26,633 nt of DNA from Neolecta irregularis DAH-3 (Eukaryota; Ascomycota; Neolectomycetes; Neolectales; Neolectaceae), in NCBI GenBank assembly GCA_001929475.1, contig LXFE01000330.1, positions 1-26,633 on the forward strand. The letters run 5' to 3'. Shown one piece after another: positions 11,530-19,860 of this stretch. The first letter of the stretch is position 1. Each line of letters begins with the position of its first letter. Below the pieces are notes generated by a model. That model was not told where the DNA came from and did no database searches. It saw only the letters and a list, made by a program, of their open reading frames with translations. The translations under genes were made by a program, and so were the position numbers.

Positions 11530-11637
11530 GCGTCGAATATAGATAGACTTTGGCTGCAGAATAGACTTCAGGGTAATGAATCTGTATTCTCAGTCCTGTG
11601 TGGAGAACACTGGTTGGTGAACCTTGATGTTTACTTT

Positions 11638-12321
11638 ATGCCATACTCAGTTGAAATCCCCTCCACCGATTCAGTTGTTCTCCAAGCACGCATATATTCA
11701 CCGGGACCAGCCTCAAATCGCCTAGCAATCATTGCGCATCCATGGTCGAAGTTGGGAGGCTCTCAGGACGACCATGTCGTGGTTTTCCTGGCCCGTTGTT
11801 CCTATGATAAATGCGGCTTCAGTTAACTGTCAGGTACATTAGAAGAATTCGGAATTGCGGCGTGTACCTTCAACTTTCGTGGTGTAGGCAAGAGTTCGGG
11901 AAAATCAACATTTAATGCAAGAGGGGAACAAGAAGATTATCAGGCAGTTATACGACACTTTGAGCAACGTTTCAGAAAGATAGCTATTTGCGCACGTTTG
12001 CTTCACACTCACATCTGATAGATCTAGGGATATTCTTACGGAGCATTGATAGCCTCATCAATTCCCGGCAATTGTCATGTTCTCATGTCAAAACCACATT
12101 GGTTGACAGCAAAGTCCTTGGTGTTTGGACAAACATTAAGGGATGTTGTTGACGATGAGCGATCCTTGAGGATCTATGGAGGAAGCGACTGGATTTGCGA
12201 GAAAAAGGGGTGTCAAATCCAAGGCGGCGATCATTTCTGGAGTACAGGACTGGAAGAAGTAAGAGAAATCTTGAAGGCGTGGACTATCAAGCTGTTTAAC
12301 AATAATGAATCTTCGACTTGA
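11638..12321 (+). CDS. Small alpha/beta hydrolase-fold protein
   Basis: Exons 11638-11794, 11834-11991 and 12028-12321 encode 202 aa. The order of blocks is that of a compact alpha/beta hydrolase: an early AIIAHPWSKLGGSQDD (HP-x-x-x-x-GG oxyanion region), TFNFRGVGKSSG, then ICGYSYGALIASS with a G-x-S-x-G nucleophile elbow, LRIYGGSDW where the acid residue usually sits, and IQGGDHFW carrying the likely catalytic His. Intron 1 is 39 nt (GTTGTT...CTGTCAG). Intron 2 is 36 nt and begins GC (GCACGT...ATCTAG); no GT donor keeps the frame, and the join gives the nucleophile elbow exactly. Substrate is unknown; related short fungal and bacterial proteins are annotated only as hydrolases. It follows guanine deaminase on the same strand by 108 bp. 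Confidence 0.78.
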
Positions 12322-12339
12322 GATTTCCTGTACATTATT

Positions 12340-12357
12340 TAATATGACGTCATATTA
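12340..12357. promoter_or_regulatory. Perfect 18-bp palindrome with a CRE core
   Basis: TAATATGACGTCATATTA is its own reverse complement and contains TGACGTCA, the classical ATF/CREB-type bZIP binding site. It lies 18 bp after the hydrolase stop and 90 bp before the ATG of the next gene, a natural position for an upstream activator or repressor site. Binding is inferred from the motif only. Confidence 0.6.
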
Positions 12358-12446
12358 GGGGTATGCAATCAAAGCAAGCATGATTTCTCAGTCGACCAAT
12401 CACCATTTGTCAATCCCGCATATCTTGTCCTACTTATCCTCTCTTT

Positions 12447-12704
12447 ATGTCTCCAAAACTCCCTGAAACCATCAAAAACAGCCTCATTGCCCAACGAGAT
12501 AAAATCCTCGGCGTAGCGCTGGAACCAGAAGAACGTAAGAAGCTCTCGTTACAAGAAAAGTTGGATCTAGCCATTCGCAGGATTCTCTCGGGAGTTGTTC
12601 CTATGGATGAATTAGTTCCAGAATCGGGGGATGCTCAGAAACAGGCTGTTGTAGAGATGTTGAAAAACTGGAAAAGTTTGGCTGTTGATGAGGAGTTGGA
12701 ATGA
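12447..12704 (+). CDS. Small hydrophilic protein, unrecognised (85 aa)
   Basis: A single uninterrupted ATG frame encodes a charged, mostly helical protein: an N-terminal LPETIKNSLIAQRDKILG helix, an EERKKLSLQEKLDLAIRRIL helix, and a C-terminal KQAVVEMLKNWKSLAVDEEL. There is no signal peptide, membrane segment or cysteine. The pyrimidine-rich stretch just upstream (12425-12446) and the CRE palindrome 90 bp before the ATG support a real gene. No family is recognised. Confidence 0.6.
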   Translation: MSPKLPETIKNSLIAQRDKILGVALEPEERKKLSLQEKLDLAIRRILSGVVPMDELVPESGDAQKQAVVEMLKNWKSLAVDEELE

Positions 12705-13537
12705 TCGATTCAAATATTCGATATTCGGGCCTGGGTATTTGCATGCGTTAGACGGGACATGCGGGGTTTTTTTCGAGGTGTTCTCTCATGCTTTTGTCGT
12801 ACTGGTCGCATCGTTAGATACATTTGTTCAATTGCTGAACGAATATGCTTTCAAATAGACAACGGAACGACTATTGTGTCCATAGACGTTAAGACCCCAG
12901 ATCGGCAATTGTCCTCTGGCCGCATAAGCCAACCATATGGATTAAAATATTTCTTTCATGGCACTACCGTTGAGAGCGAATCTGTCCAGAAGAGGAATAT
13001 AAGAATTCTGATGTGAAGCTTGAATTTTAGTCAAATGTCTGGAAGTATAAGTGAAACGGATCATTCCTGCTGATAACAAGGGCCTTTAGACCAGCGAGAA
13101 TAACTGCTGATCAGGTAAGGATATATACCCTTTGGGTATATCGTACCAATACGGCAAGGTGGCTTGACGGGGAGTATATAGATATTCCTAGCCAAGTACG
13201 AATACTTAGGCTAGGCATGTCCCTTTGTAAGAAGTACGAATACATTAGGCTAGTTGTTATAACACTTGGTCTTATCGTACTTCTAAGCGCATAGCTTACA
13301 GATCACTACCGAAACATCCAGCCTTAACATCTTGCCTCGTAATTTTCAGCTACGCTAAACGAATCGGCCTGTCTAGGCCTTTTATCACCGTGTTTCCATT
13401 TTGAATATTCTAGTCGGGTCACAACACCAACAATGGCTTAAGACATGTGAAAAAATCAATTGGATCAGATATTCTGCATTGATTTTCCTGGTCATTTCTG
13501 TGGCAAAGAGTAAATCTTTCCATTGGCTCATAGTAAT
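12705..13537. other. Intergenic stretch with LTR-like repeat
   Basis: No gene is supported. The open frame 12759-13016 lacks motifs and a plausible partner exon. The segment 13144-13301 is a repeat related to 18771-18913 and is listed separately. Two hairpins are present: ATATACCC / GGGTATAT near 13118-13136 and a CCTAGCC / GGCTAGG stem at 13188-13215. Confidence 0.4.
13144..13301. repeat. LTR-like repeat, copy 1
   Basis: It starts TACCAATACGGCAAGGTGGC and ends with a TATAAC...GTCTTA...GTACT...TAG.CTTACAG block. The same opening and closing blocks, in the same order, occur at 18771-18913. Inside are two near-identical 22-bp words (AAGTACGAATAC..AGGCTAG, at 13194 and 13232). This is compatible with fragments of solo LTRs of one retrotransposon family, but no coding domain or target-site duplication is visible to prove it. 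Confidence 0.45.
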
Positions 13538-14052
13538 ATGCCAGCAAGACGTTTTCGCAATGATGGAAAAGTGCCGAATAATTCGTTCAAACAGCCTAGG
13601 CCCATCTATCGTTTCCCACTTGCAGAGCTTAGTGCAAATTTCTATTCGCTTAGTCAAGAGCTACATGATTTCTTGAGTATATCTATAAAACTTCCGTTCC
13701 TCGCATGCAAGCCAGTACCCGCATTATGTCGTCTTCTCGAGTCGAACAATTAAGATCGAAATACCAAGAAATGAACGAATGCATTCGACCTATGACAAAG
13801 ACTCTAGCTATTATCTCGTTTTTGTTCGTTGATGTAGACAAGCTTGCGCTGGAAGAGTGTTTCGAGGTGTTAATCAAGTCTGTCGGACTGGGTTATGTTA
13901 CGCCCCGCGAACTCGTACACGCCCAGATGAGTCAAAGAGAAATTTTGAACTTTCTGGGCAGGGGATTACGGGCTGTTACATTGATTAGAGAAGAACTGGA
14001 ACTACTGGGAGAGTTGGTGGTATCTTTCGTTCTTAGCTGTGACAATTACTAA
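13538..14052 (+). CDS. Uncharacterised helical protein (about 159 aa)
   Basis: Exon 1 (13538-13676) encodes a basic N-terminus, then RPIYRFPLAELSANFYSLSQ and ELHDFL. A 35-nt intron (13677-13711, GTATAT...GCAAG) leads in phase to exon 2 (13712-14052), reading SSSRVEQLRSKYQEMNECIR, a hydrophobic stretch ending in FLFVDVDKLALEECFEVLI, then TPRELVHAQMSQREILNFLG and ALTLIREEL-like helices. A consensus GTATCT...TTACTAAT...AATAG pair (14018-14060) near the 3' end would put a stop immediately after the acceptor, so the last ten residues are uncertain. No family is recognised. The helical character suggests a subunit of a complex, but that is a guess. Confidence 0.5.
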
Positions 14053-15106
14053 TTTGAAATAGTGATATCCTTTTCTCTTTCACTTTTTGTTGACTTGATC
14101 TACTTCGCAAATCTCATCTGGGGGGGTATTATCGTGTCTTGTATATTCTCGATAGACTCGGGAAAATTTCGTCATTTTCAAATATCCGAGGTTCTATATC
14201 CTGATAGTCTCTTTTGGGCTAGAGAGATAGATTTACTAAAAAGGTGATTGATTTACATAATTGCACTACGCTACACCGAATTACCAACTGGTTTCTTTAC
14301 CAACTGGTTTCTTTGATGGTGGAGCGAGCTTTCGGTTTACCGATAGTATCCTTCAGCCTAACCTGTTTCGTGTGAAGACTTCGATAGAATGGTTCTTATA
14401 CTCGCTGGTTTCTACGAAGTCGAGAATACTGAGTTTCATTTAGTCGCAATCCCAACGGATTGCTAAGGACAGCATCAATTGATCCGACCATCTTGCCTGT
14501 TACTAATCTCTCTATCATAACATTCTTTCTACCACACCAGCATGCGATCAAGATGTCTTGACGACTTCACTACCATACTCAACCCCGCCATGTTAAATTC
14601 CAGGAAAGGAGTTTTCCGAATCAAAAAGAGGGACTTCCCAGAAAGATAAGACTTATTAAAATACCAAGAAAGGAGATATATGATCATTACGCTATAGCCT
14701 TCCATGATTTATTGTGAACATATTATGTTATGCGGGTTGAACTGAGTACTTGGAAGGTAAATATTGCGAGGCTTTTCAATGAAGCATTAATAAGAGTACC
14801 GGGATACTTCAGGATTCTAGGAGAAAGTAACAGTTAAAGTTCTTCCTGGTTTTCAGTCCAGCTTATATAATATACAAATAGCTATGTCAAAGCTAGGATT
14901 GTCGCATATCTTCACTCGCAGAACAAAGTCTGTATTGAGCAGCGCAATAATCAGACTGGTTGATGTGTGATCCTGTAATATCTGTGGGACTGGCCATAAG
15001 GAAGACGTAATGATTATGATGTATTAAAACAAATGCATACATAATCTTTTCAATAGTCACCACAAATTCGGCATCGAAATACATTTCTGTCAGACCACAG
15101 AGCTTC
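14053..15106. other. Mostly non-coding stretch
   Basis: No confident gene. It contains an exact tandem duplication of the 16-mer ACCAACTGGTTTCTTT (14283-14298 and 14299-14314). A 35-codon frame at 14542-14649 reads DDFTTILNPAMLNSRKGVFR, then IKKRDFPER. It looks slightly protein-like but has no visible partner exon. The remainder up to the RNPS1-like gene's stop is AT-rich. Confidence 0.4.
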
Positions 15107-15870
15107 CTAGGCAATGCCACGTTTGGGGGAATGGGATTTACTTCGTCTGGGACTAGGACTTCTTCTTCGACCGACACTTGGACGACTTACACTTGGAGAT
15201 CTGCTCCGTGAACAACTTCTTCCCCGAGAAATGCTTCGACTTGACCTACGTCATCAACCCAGCCAAGAAGAAACTTACCGGCTATCATAACTCGAATAAC
15301 TGGCGCTTCTGCGCCGTCTTCTATATGGACTACGGGATCGACTTCGGGGTCGATAGCTATCACCACCACCTCGTCCACTGCGTCCTCTAAACCCGCCTCT
15401 CCCTCGTCTCGCAGCAGGGGGTCTTCGGATAACGATCGAGACGCTGATTTCCGATCCATCAAGCTGTCCCTCATGCATATGGGCGATAGCTTTCTTCGCC
15501 TCGAAAGAAGAAGAATAAATCACGTAAGCGACTCCCCGATTAGCGTTTATTACAGAGTTGATAGGCATGTCGATTGATGTAATTTCTCCATAGAGAGAAA
15601 ATATTTCTTTTATATGAGCCTCCTGAACGTTTTTCGTCAGTTTTTCAATAACAATCTAAAAGTCAGTCTTGATCGCCTCATATTCAAACTTTGGAGCTTT
15701 CAAGCTTCGCTGGCGAACGGGAGCGGCTTCGAGATGGGAGATCGAGGCGACTTCTGGATCGCGAGCGTGAGATGCCTTTCGAGGGCAAACGACCGCGGCT
15801 CCTAGAACGAGCTCTTCTGGGTGAAGGAGAACGTGGCCTGGAGATTAGTGGTGGTCTGTCGAAGAGGCTT
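15107..15870 (-). CDS. RNPS1-like SR protein with one RRM
   Basis: Proteins of this type bind pre-mRNA and connect splicing, the exon junction complex and export. Three exons are visible: about 15870-15690 (5' end open), 15655-15279 and 15245-15107. Exon 1 is an RS region (RPRSPSPRRARSRSRGR and similar). Exon 2 is a single RRM with RNP2-like IVIEKLTKNV and RNP1-like GVAYVIYSS, then AHMHEGQLDGSEISVSIVIR and an RGG-rich linker. Exon 3 ends in a second RS tail. Introns are 34 nt (15656-15689) and 33 nt (15246-15278, GTAAGT donor), both in phase. RS-RRM-RS order is that of RNPS1. No in-frame ATG precedes exon 1: the frame stays open past 16004 without one, and the ATG at 15869 is in another frame. 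A missed 5' exon is likely. Confidence 0.7.
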
Positions 15871-16662
15871 GCATTTTTTTGGTCGAAGGTGTTTGGTTGG
15901 TGCTTGTATTTCCAGTATGTAGTTGAAGGTGCAGATGAATAAGCGATCAGTTGGCTTAAATATACAACAAGCCTTTTACATATATTGAAATCCTTCCCAA
16001 GCACTCTTTCGATATTAAGGAAGAATTCTATTGTGGAATGGAATAATATCCTGATATAATCTCACTCTTCCAATATGCTCGCAAAGCATTCATAGCAAAG
16101 TGTTGGCTGTAACGAAGGAAAAGATAGTAATTCTGAAGAGGAGATAGAAATTGTGGATATATGGGAAAAAGTGTCCTTTGAAATCTCTTGAGAATCTTTT
16201 GCTAAGCCTTGAAAGGTACACAAGATCTTGATGCAACTGAATCATTATCGCTTGGTGTCATCGTATCTTCGTACTACTACCTCTTCAAAGGAATAACAAT
16301 AGAAGCGCCTAGAATTTTGTTGTCTTTCTATAATATATATTAGACCTCTCGATTTTCAATCTTGTTTGATAAATCTCATGATGAAGTCATCTTATAACTC
16401 CCATTTAGTGCTCATGAGAACAGAAAGTACAAAAATTGTCCAGTATGTCCAACCGCCCACCAGCCCGCCGGAGAAATAATGACCCGCCAGCCCGTTGGAG
16501 GGTCTTTGACGGTGGCGGGCGGGCGGGCGGTTAGACACACTGGGTTGGACCCAAAATGTCAGTAAAAAGGCGTTTAAGTCAGACACGTGAGAAAAATCAT
16601 CCGTTAATCGCAAAAACTTACAAACCTCCTTTGAAAAAGAACAATCCAACATCCAAAAACAA
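15871..16662. other. Intergenic region between RNPS1-like gene and helicase
   Basis: The two genes diverge here. The first 130 bases may still hold part of the RNPS1-like 5' region. The stretch 16000-16400 is AT-rich with no visible gene. The TIR element 16441-16542 sits 120 bp upstream of the helicase start codon. Confidence 0.4.
16441..16542. mobile_element. About 100-bp GC-rich TIR element
   Basis: The left end reads CAGTATGTCCAACCGCCC and the right end, read on the minus strand, CAGTGTGTCTAACCGCCC; these are inverted copies. Both continue into CCGCC-rich DNA, and a GGAGGGTCTTTGACGG core lies near the right side. The same terminal words and core occur at the ends of the element 25970-26398. 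It is very GC-rich in an AT-rich setting. No target duplication was clear. It has no coding capacity and looks like a minimal non-autonomous copy. Confidence 0.65.
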
Positions 16663-18341
16663 ATGATACTTCGGTCAGGATCGAAGTCTCTTTATACCTG
16701 CTGGAGATGCCAGACACGGGGAATAGGTTCGAAGTTTCCCTCTGCACATTCGCTGTTGTCGATGGAAAAGAATGCAGAGTCGATGGAAAAGATTACAGAG
16801 AAACGAAAGAAGCATGAATCGCCAAGGGAGCCTCTGAGGTTGGATTCAATGGAAGCAGCTTCATTTCTTGTATAGTCCGCCATGGGATTCGCCTTCTCAT
16901 TCTCCAGGATGTACACATAAAGCCTCAGTTGGTCGCTACGTTACAAACCGCTTTCCCCGAGGTTAAAAAACCCACAGAACCCCAAAAACAGCTTCTCTTG
17001 GCCCTACATCACAAATACAACCTCATCCTCCGATCCCATGCCGGGACCGGGAAAAGTCTGGCGTTACTTCTCTATCTCCTTTCAACTCAACGCGTTTCTC
17101 ATAAAGACCCTGCGACATCTTTGTCCTTTCTTTCTATATCATGCTTGCTGCTTGTACCGAGCGGCGATCTGGCCATTCAGTGTAAATCCTGGGCTTATAA
17201 GCTTCTCGGAAACCTGCCTGAAAAAGAGAGGGTCGTACAAATTCTTTTTCGAGGATCTAAAGAAGAGGAGTCAGAGCAGGATCAATATCATTCAATCCAT
17301 CCTCGTCCACATCTCTTAATCGCGACACCTACTAGGCTACTTGATCTTATTTCAAATAACATTAGATTTGATTTTCGAGATTTACGGATATTAGCATTAG
17401 ACGAAGCAGATTTACTGATAGAACCGCTCAAAAAGTATGCTTTAGAGAAGGAAATTCAAAAGCGCAAACATCACGTTCCACCGGCTGAAATTCTTATCAA
17501 CTATGTTCTACAGCAACAGGAAATGTGGGCAACATATGCGAAGCTACCGAATATTCACTTTGTTGCAATCAGTGCAACTGCAAATCAGCGATTAGCTGCT
17601 CAAATATACAAAAATAAATGGGTTAGGGCTATCAGCACAATTGGGATGGACCCACCAGGGGGTGTATGGGGATGGGATCTACGTATCCCTAAGAGCATTC
17701 AACATTCAGTATTGTTGTCCTCCACTTCACTGGATGCGACATTACCAACGACCACTCATTTTAATAAAACGATTGAAGATAACATCCAGAGAAAAGAGCT
17801 TCTAGATCAAGCTTGGAGAGAAGGAAAAGATATTGAGCCGAAGCCAAAATTTGATGAGCGGTGGATTAGTGCCATCGTCAAGATTTTAAAGCACGAGAAC
17901 ACAAGAAACGCAATTATATTCCTCCACCACCAACTCTCACTGAATAAATTACGTCAAGGGCTAAATGATGAGGGTATCGAAACGAAATTGGACATGAAAA
18001 CACACAAAGATAAAGTTATGATTGCTCATCCGAGGGCTGTTCGTGGTTTGGATCTCGACATTTCCCTTGCAATATGTCTTGGATTACCACAAGGTGGGAC
18101 TGAGTATATTCATATTTCTGGACGCGTTGGAAGAACGGGTCGCCCAGGCAAAGTTATTACAATTATTTCTGAAGGTGAAGCAAAGGAGATGGCAGAACTG
18201 CTCCTGAAAATTGGCTGTCGCTCCACTACTTACTGGGTACAGCACGATAAATCATCGACACATATTTTGACATCTACCCCCAAAAATCAAGAGGATCTCG
18301 AGAATCAAGGGGAAAGTGATATTAATTTTGTCGGCACTTAA
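16663..18341 (+). CDS. MRH4: MRH4-like mitochondrial DEAD-box RNA helicase
   Basis: Mrh4 acts in assembly of the mitochondrial large ribosomal subunit. Two exons (16663-16869, 16908-18341) joined over a 38-nt GTATAG...CTCCAG intron encode 546 aa. The N-terminus is basic with a CWRCQTRG segment and few acids until residue 30, fitting a mitochondrial presequence. Helicase motifs in order are the Walker-type SHAGTGKS (motif I), ATPTRLLDL (Ib), LALDEADLL (motif II, DEAD), ISATA (motif III, SAT), a FLHHQ-type Ib/IV region, AHPRAVRGLDLD (V) and HISGRVGRTGRPG (VI). The unusual motif I and the divergent Q region are what distinguish Mrh4 from other DEAD-box proteins, so the assignment is fairly but not fully certain. 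Confidence 0.8.
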
Positions 18342-18495
18342 TCACTGTCCACTATGTGATTGTTTTTGCGCCGAATTGTTAATTTAAAGATTCCTGCTTG
18401 GATACCGCAAATAGCACTTATTTTTAGTCTTGTCAGTCGTATGCGAAGTGATTTAAGGCAAGTAGAAGAGCCGACGGAATTTTTTAATTTGTAAG

Positions 18496-19285
18496 GATAG
18501 TCGGATTTAACGTATTGGGGTACGATCACGATGTCTTAGAATGACATTCAATAGGGTGTGAGCTTTATGTGTCCGGATTGTTGGCTCGAGTAGACTTTGG
18601 CTGGATAATTTGATATACGATGGGTGCCTTTGAGAAGTAACTACATATATTATTATGCGCTTAATGCCTAATGCCTGGTCTGCTAATCAGACCAGGTGGT
18701 GTCTATATAACAATTTTACACCCCCTGATTCTGCCTCCATGATTTGTTAGGACTTATAGTCCATTATATTTACCAATACGGTCAGTGGCGCAGGCTATAA
18801 CGGTATATAGGTATATAAGGAGGCAGGATCGCCACCCCTAACTTAGGTTCTCGCAACTCAAGCTAGAACAATATAACCTAGTCTTAGTTGTACTCGAGGG
18901 CCTAGGCTTACAGGTTTCATCTTCGCCGGAATTGGCTTGTTAGCACACAGGTTCCAATCGGAGTCTTACCCAGCATCAAAACCAAGTTCGCGTGCTGACA
19001 CATGGCAATACGCACTTAGTTTTTCCAGTTACAGCGCCAAGCCTCATCTCCTCCATACTCTACCACTGTTCCTATCTACCCCAGTAGTTACCTTATCCCG
19101 CTCCTTCAGAACTCCTATCGTTATCCCATATCTTTACATCATTTACCTCAGATACCTTGCATGGCATTATCAAATTATCCAGCCTAAGTCTACTCGAGCC
19201 AACAGTCCGGACACATAAAGCTCACCCTATTGAAAGTCATTCTAAGACATCGTGATCGTACCCAAGTACATTAAATCTGACTATC
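18496..19285. repeat. Large inverted repeat with about 120-bp arms
   Basis: The arms 18496-18615 and 19168-19285 are reverse complements with roughly nine in ten bases matching. They share the block TACGATCACGATGTCTTAGA and a TTTATGTGTCCGGA(C/T)TGTTGGC run. Each arm, read outward to inward, ends the same short frame (...FNVLGYDHDVLE, stop), and differences there are mostly silent. The 552-bp interior contains a hairpin and an LTR-like piece. Outside the arms the flanks are unrelated. It may be a foldback element or two inverted copies of one gene's 3' end. Confidence 0.65.
18771..18913. repeat. LTR-like repeat, copy 2
   Basis: This segment shares its opening (TACCAATACGG, then GTGGC and ACGG..TATATAG words) and its closing (TATAACCTAGTCTTAG, GTACT, TAGGCTTACAG) with 13144-13301. 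It lies inside the inverted repeat. The relationship is seen by eye with gaps, so a formal alignment is needed to trust its limits. Confidence 0.45.
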
Positions 19286-19784
19286 TTTAGTGTTGCCTTG
19301 TGCCAGAACGCGAACTTGATTTTGATGCTTCCTGCAGTCTTCCGCAATGTTTCTTGTCTCCCGACGCCAGTGCTTCCAACTTGGCTGGTTGCGCGCGATC
19401 GCCGATGGTTGTTGTGGGGGATTCTTGAGTCCCCACAAAAGGGGCTGATAGGATTCCAAGGAACCACGCAACATTAGTGTTACACTGGCCAGATTTTTAA
19501 GTTTTCAAAAGTAGTCGGAAGAATAATATTTGGCCTTGAAAGTGTTTAATTACTTCGTATCCGAGTTCTCGACCGATGCGATAGGTAAAAAAAACTTGCT
19601 TTTGGAACTATGACGGGAACATTTTTTGTTGAAGTTCAAAATTTCAAAGTTGTTCCTCTCCGTATTCAGTGTACTTACTAGCATACGATTGGTAATATAT
19701 GGTTACAAGTTTTTTAAAATATGAAAAAGATGAAAGATGAGTTGTGGGGAGATAGGCACTAGCAAAAGTGCTCGCCGCATCGGT

Positions 19785-19860
19785 CGAATAGTCTCCTCTT
19801 TCGTCTTCATCTCCCTTTTAACTCTTTCTCCCCTGAAAATATTCAGACCAACTCTCTGTT
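19785..19860 (+). promoter_or_regulatory. FAS2 core promoter, pyrimidine-rich leader
   Basis: The 75 bp before the FAS2 ATG contain long CT-rich runs (CTCCTCTTTCGTCTTCATCTCCC and CTCTTTCTCCCC type), as is common just upstream of fungal transcription and translation starts. No TATA box was assigned. Confidence 0.4.

Larger units (their letters stand above)
18342..19860. other. Gene-free region with inverted repeat, then FAS2 promoter
   Basis: No complete gene is visible. The region holds a large inverted repeat (arms 18496-18615 and 19168-19285), an LTR-like segment between them (18771-18913), a perfect 9-bp hairpin at 18674-18696 (CCTGGTCTG / CAGACCAGG), and about 370 bp of AT-rich DNA before FAS2. 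Confidence 0.55.

Noticed and set aside
12759-13016. 85-codon + strand ORF
   Set aside because: No motif, odd composition (Cys/Arg-rich start), no plausible promoter, next to repeat DNA.
13385-13676. Minus and plus ORFs around 13.4-13.7 kb
   Set aside because: Shadows of the 13538 gene's first exon; no independent support.
15178-15568. Plus- and minus-strand ORFs across the RRM region (acidic EDAVDEVV-type product)
   Set aside because: Shadows of the RS/RRM exons in other frames.
19237-19474. Overlapping minus-strand ORFs upstream of FAS2
   Set aside because: Only the last 16 codons are shared with the other inverted-repeat arm; the rest matches nothing I recognise and competing frames overlap. 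Treated as part of the repeat, not as a gene.
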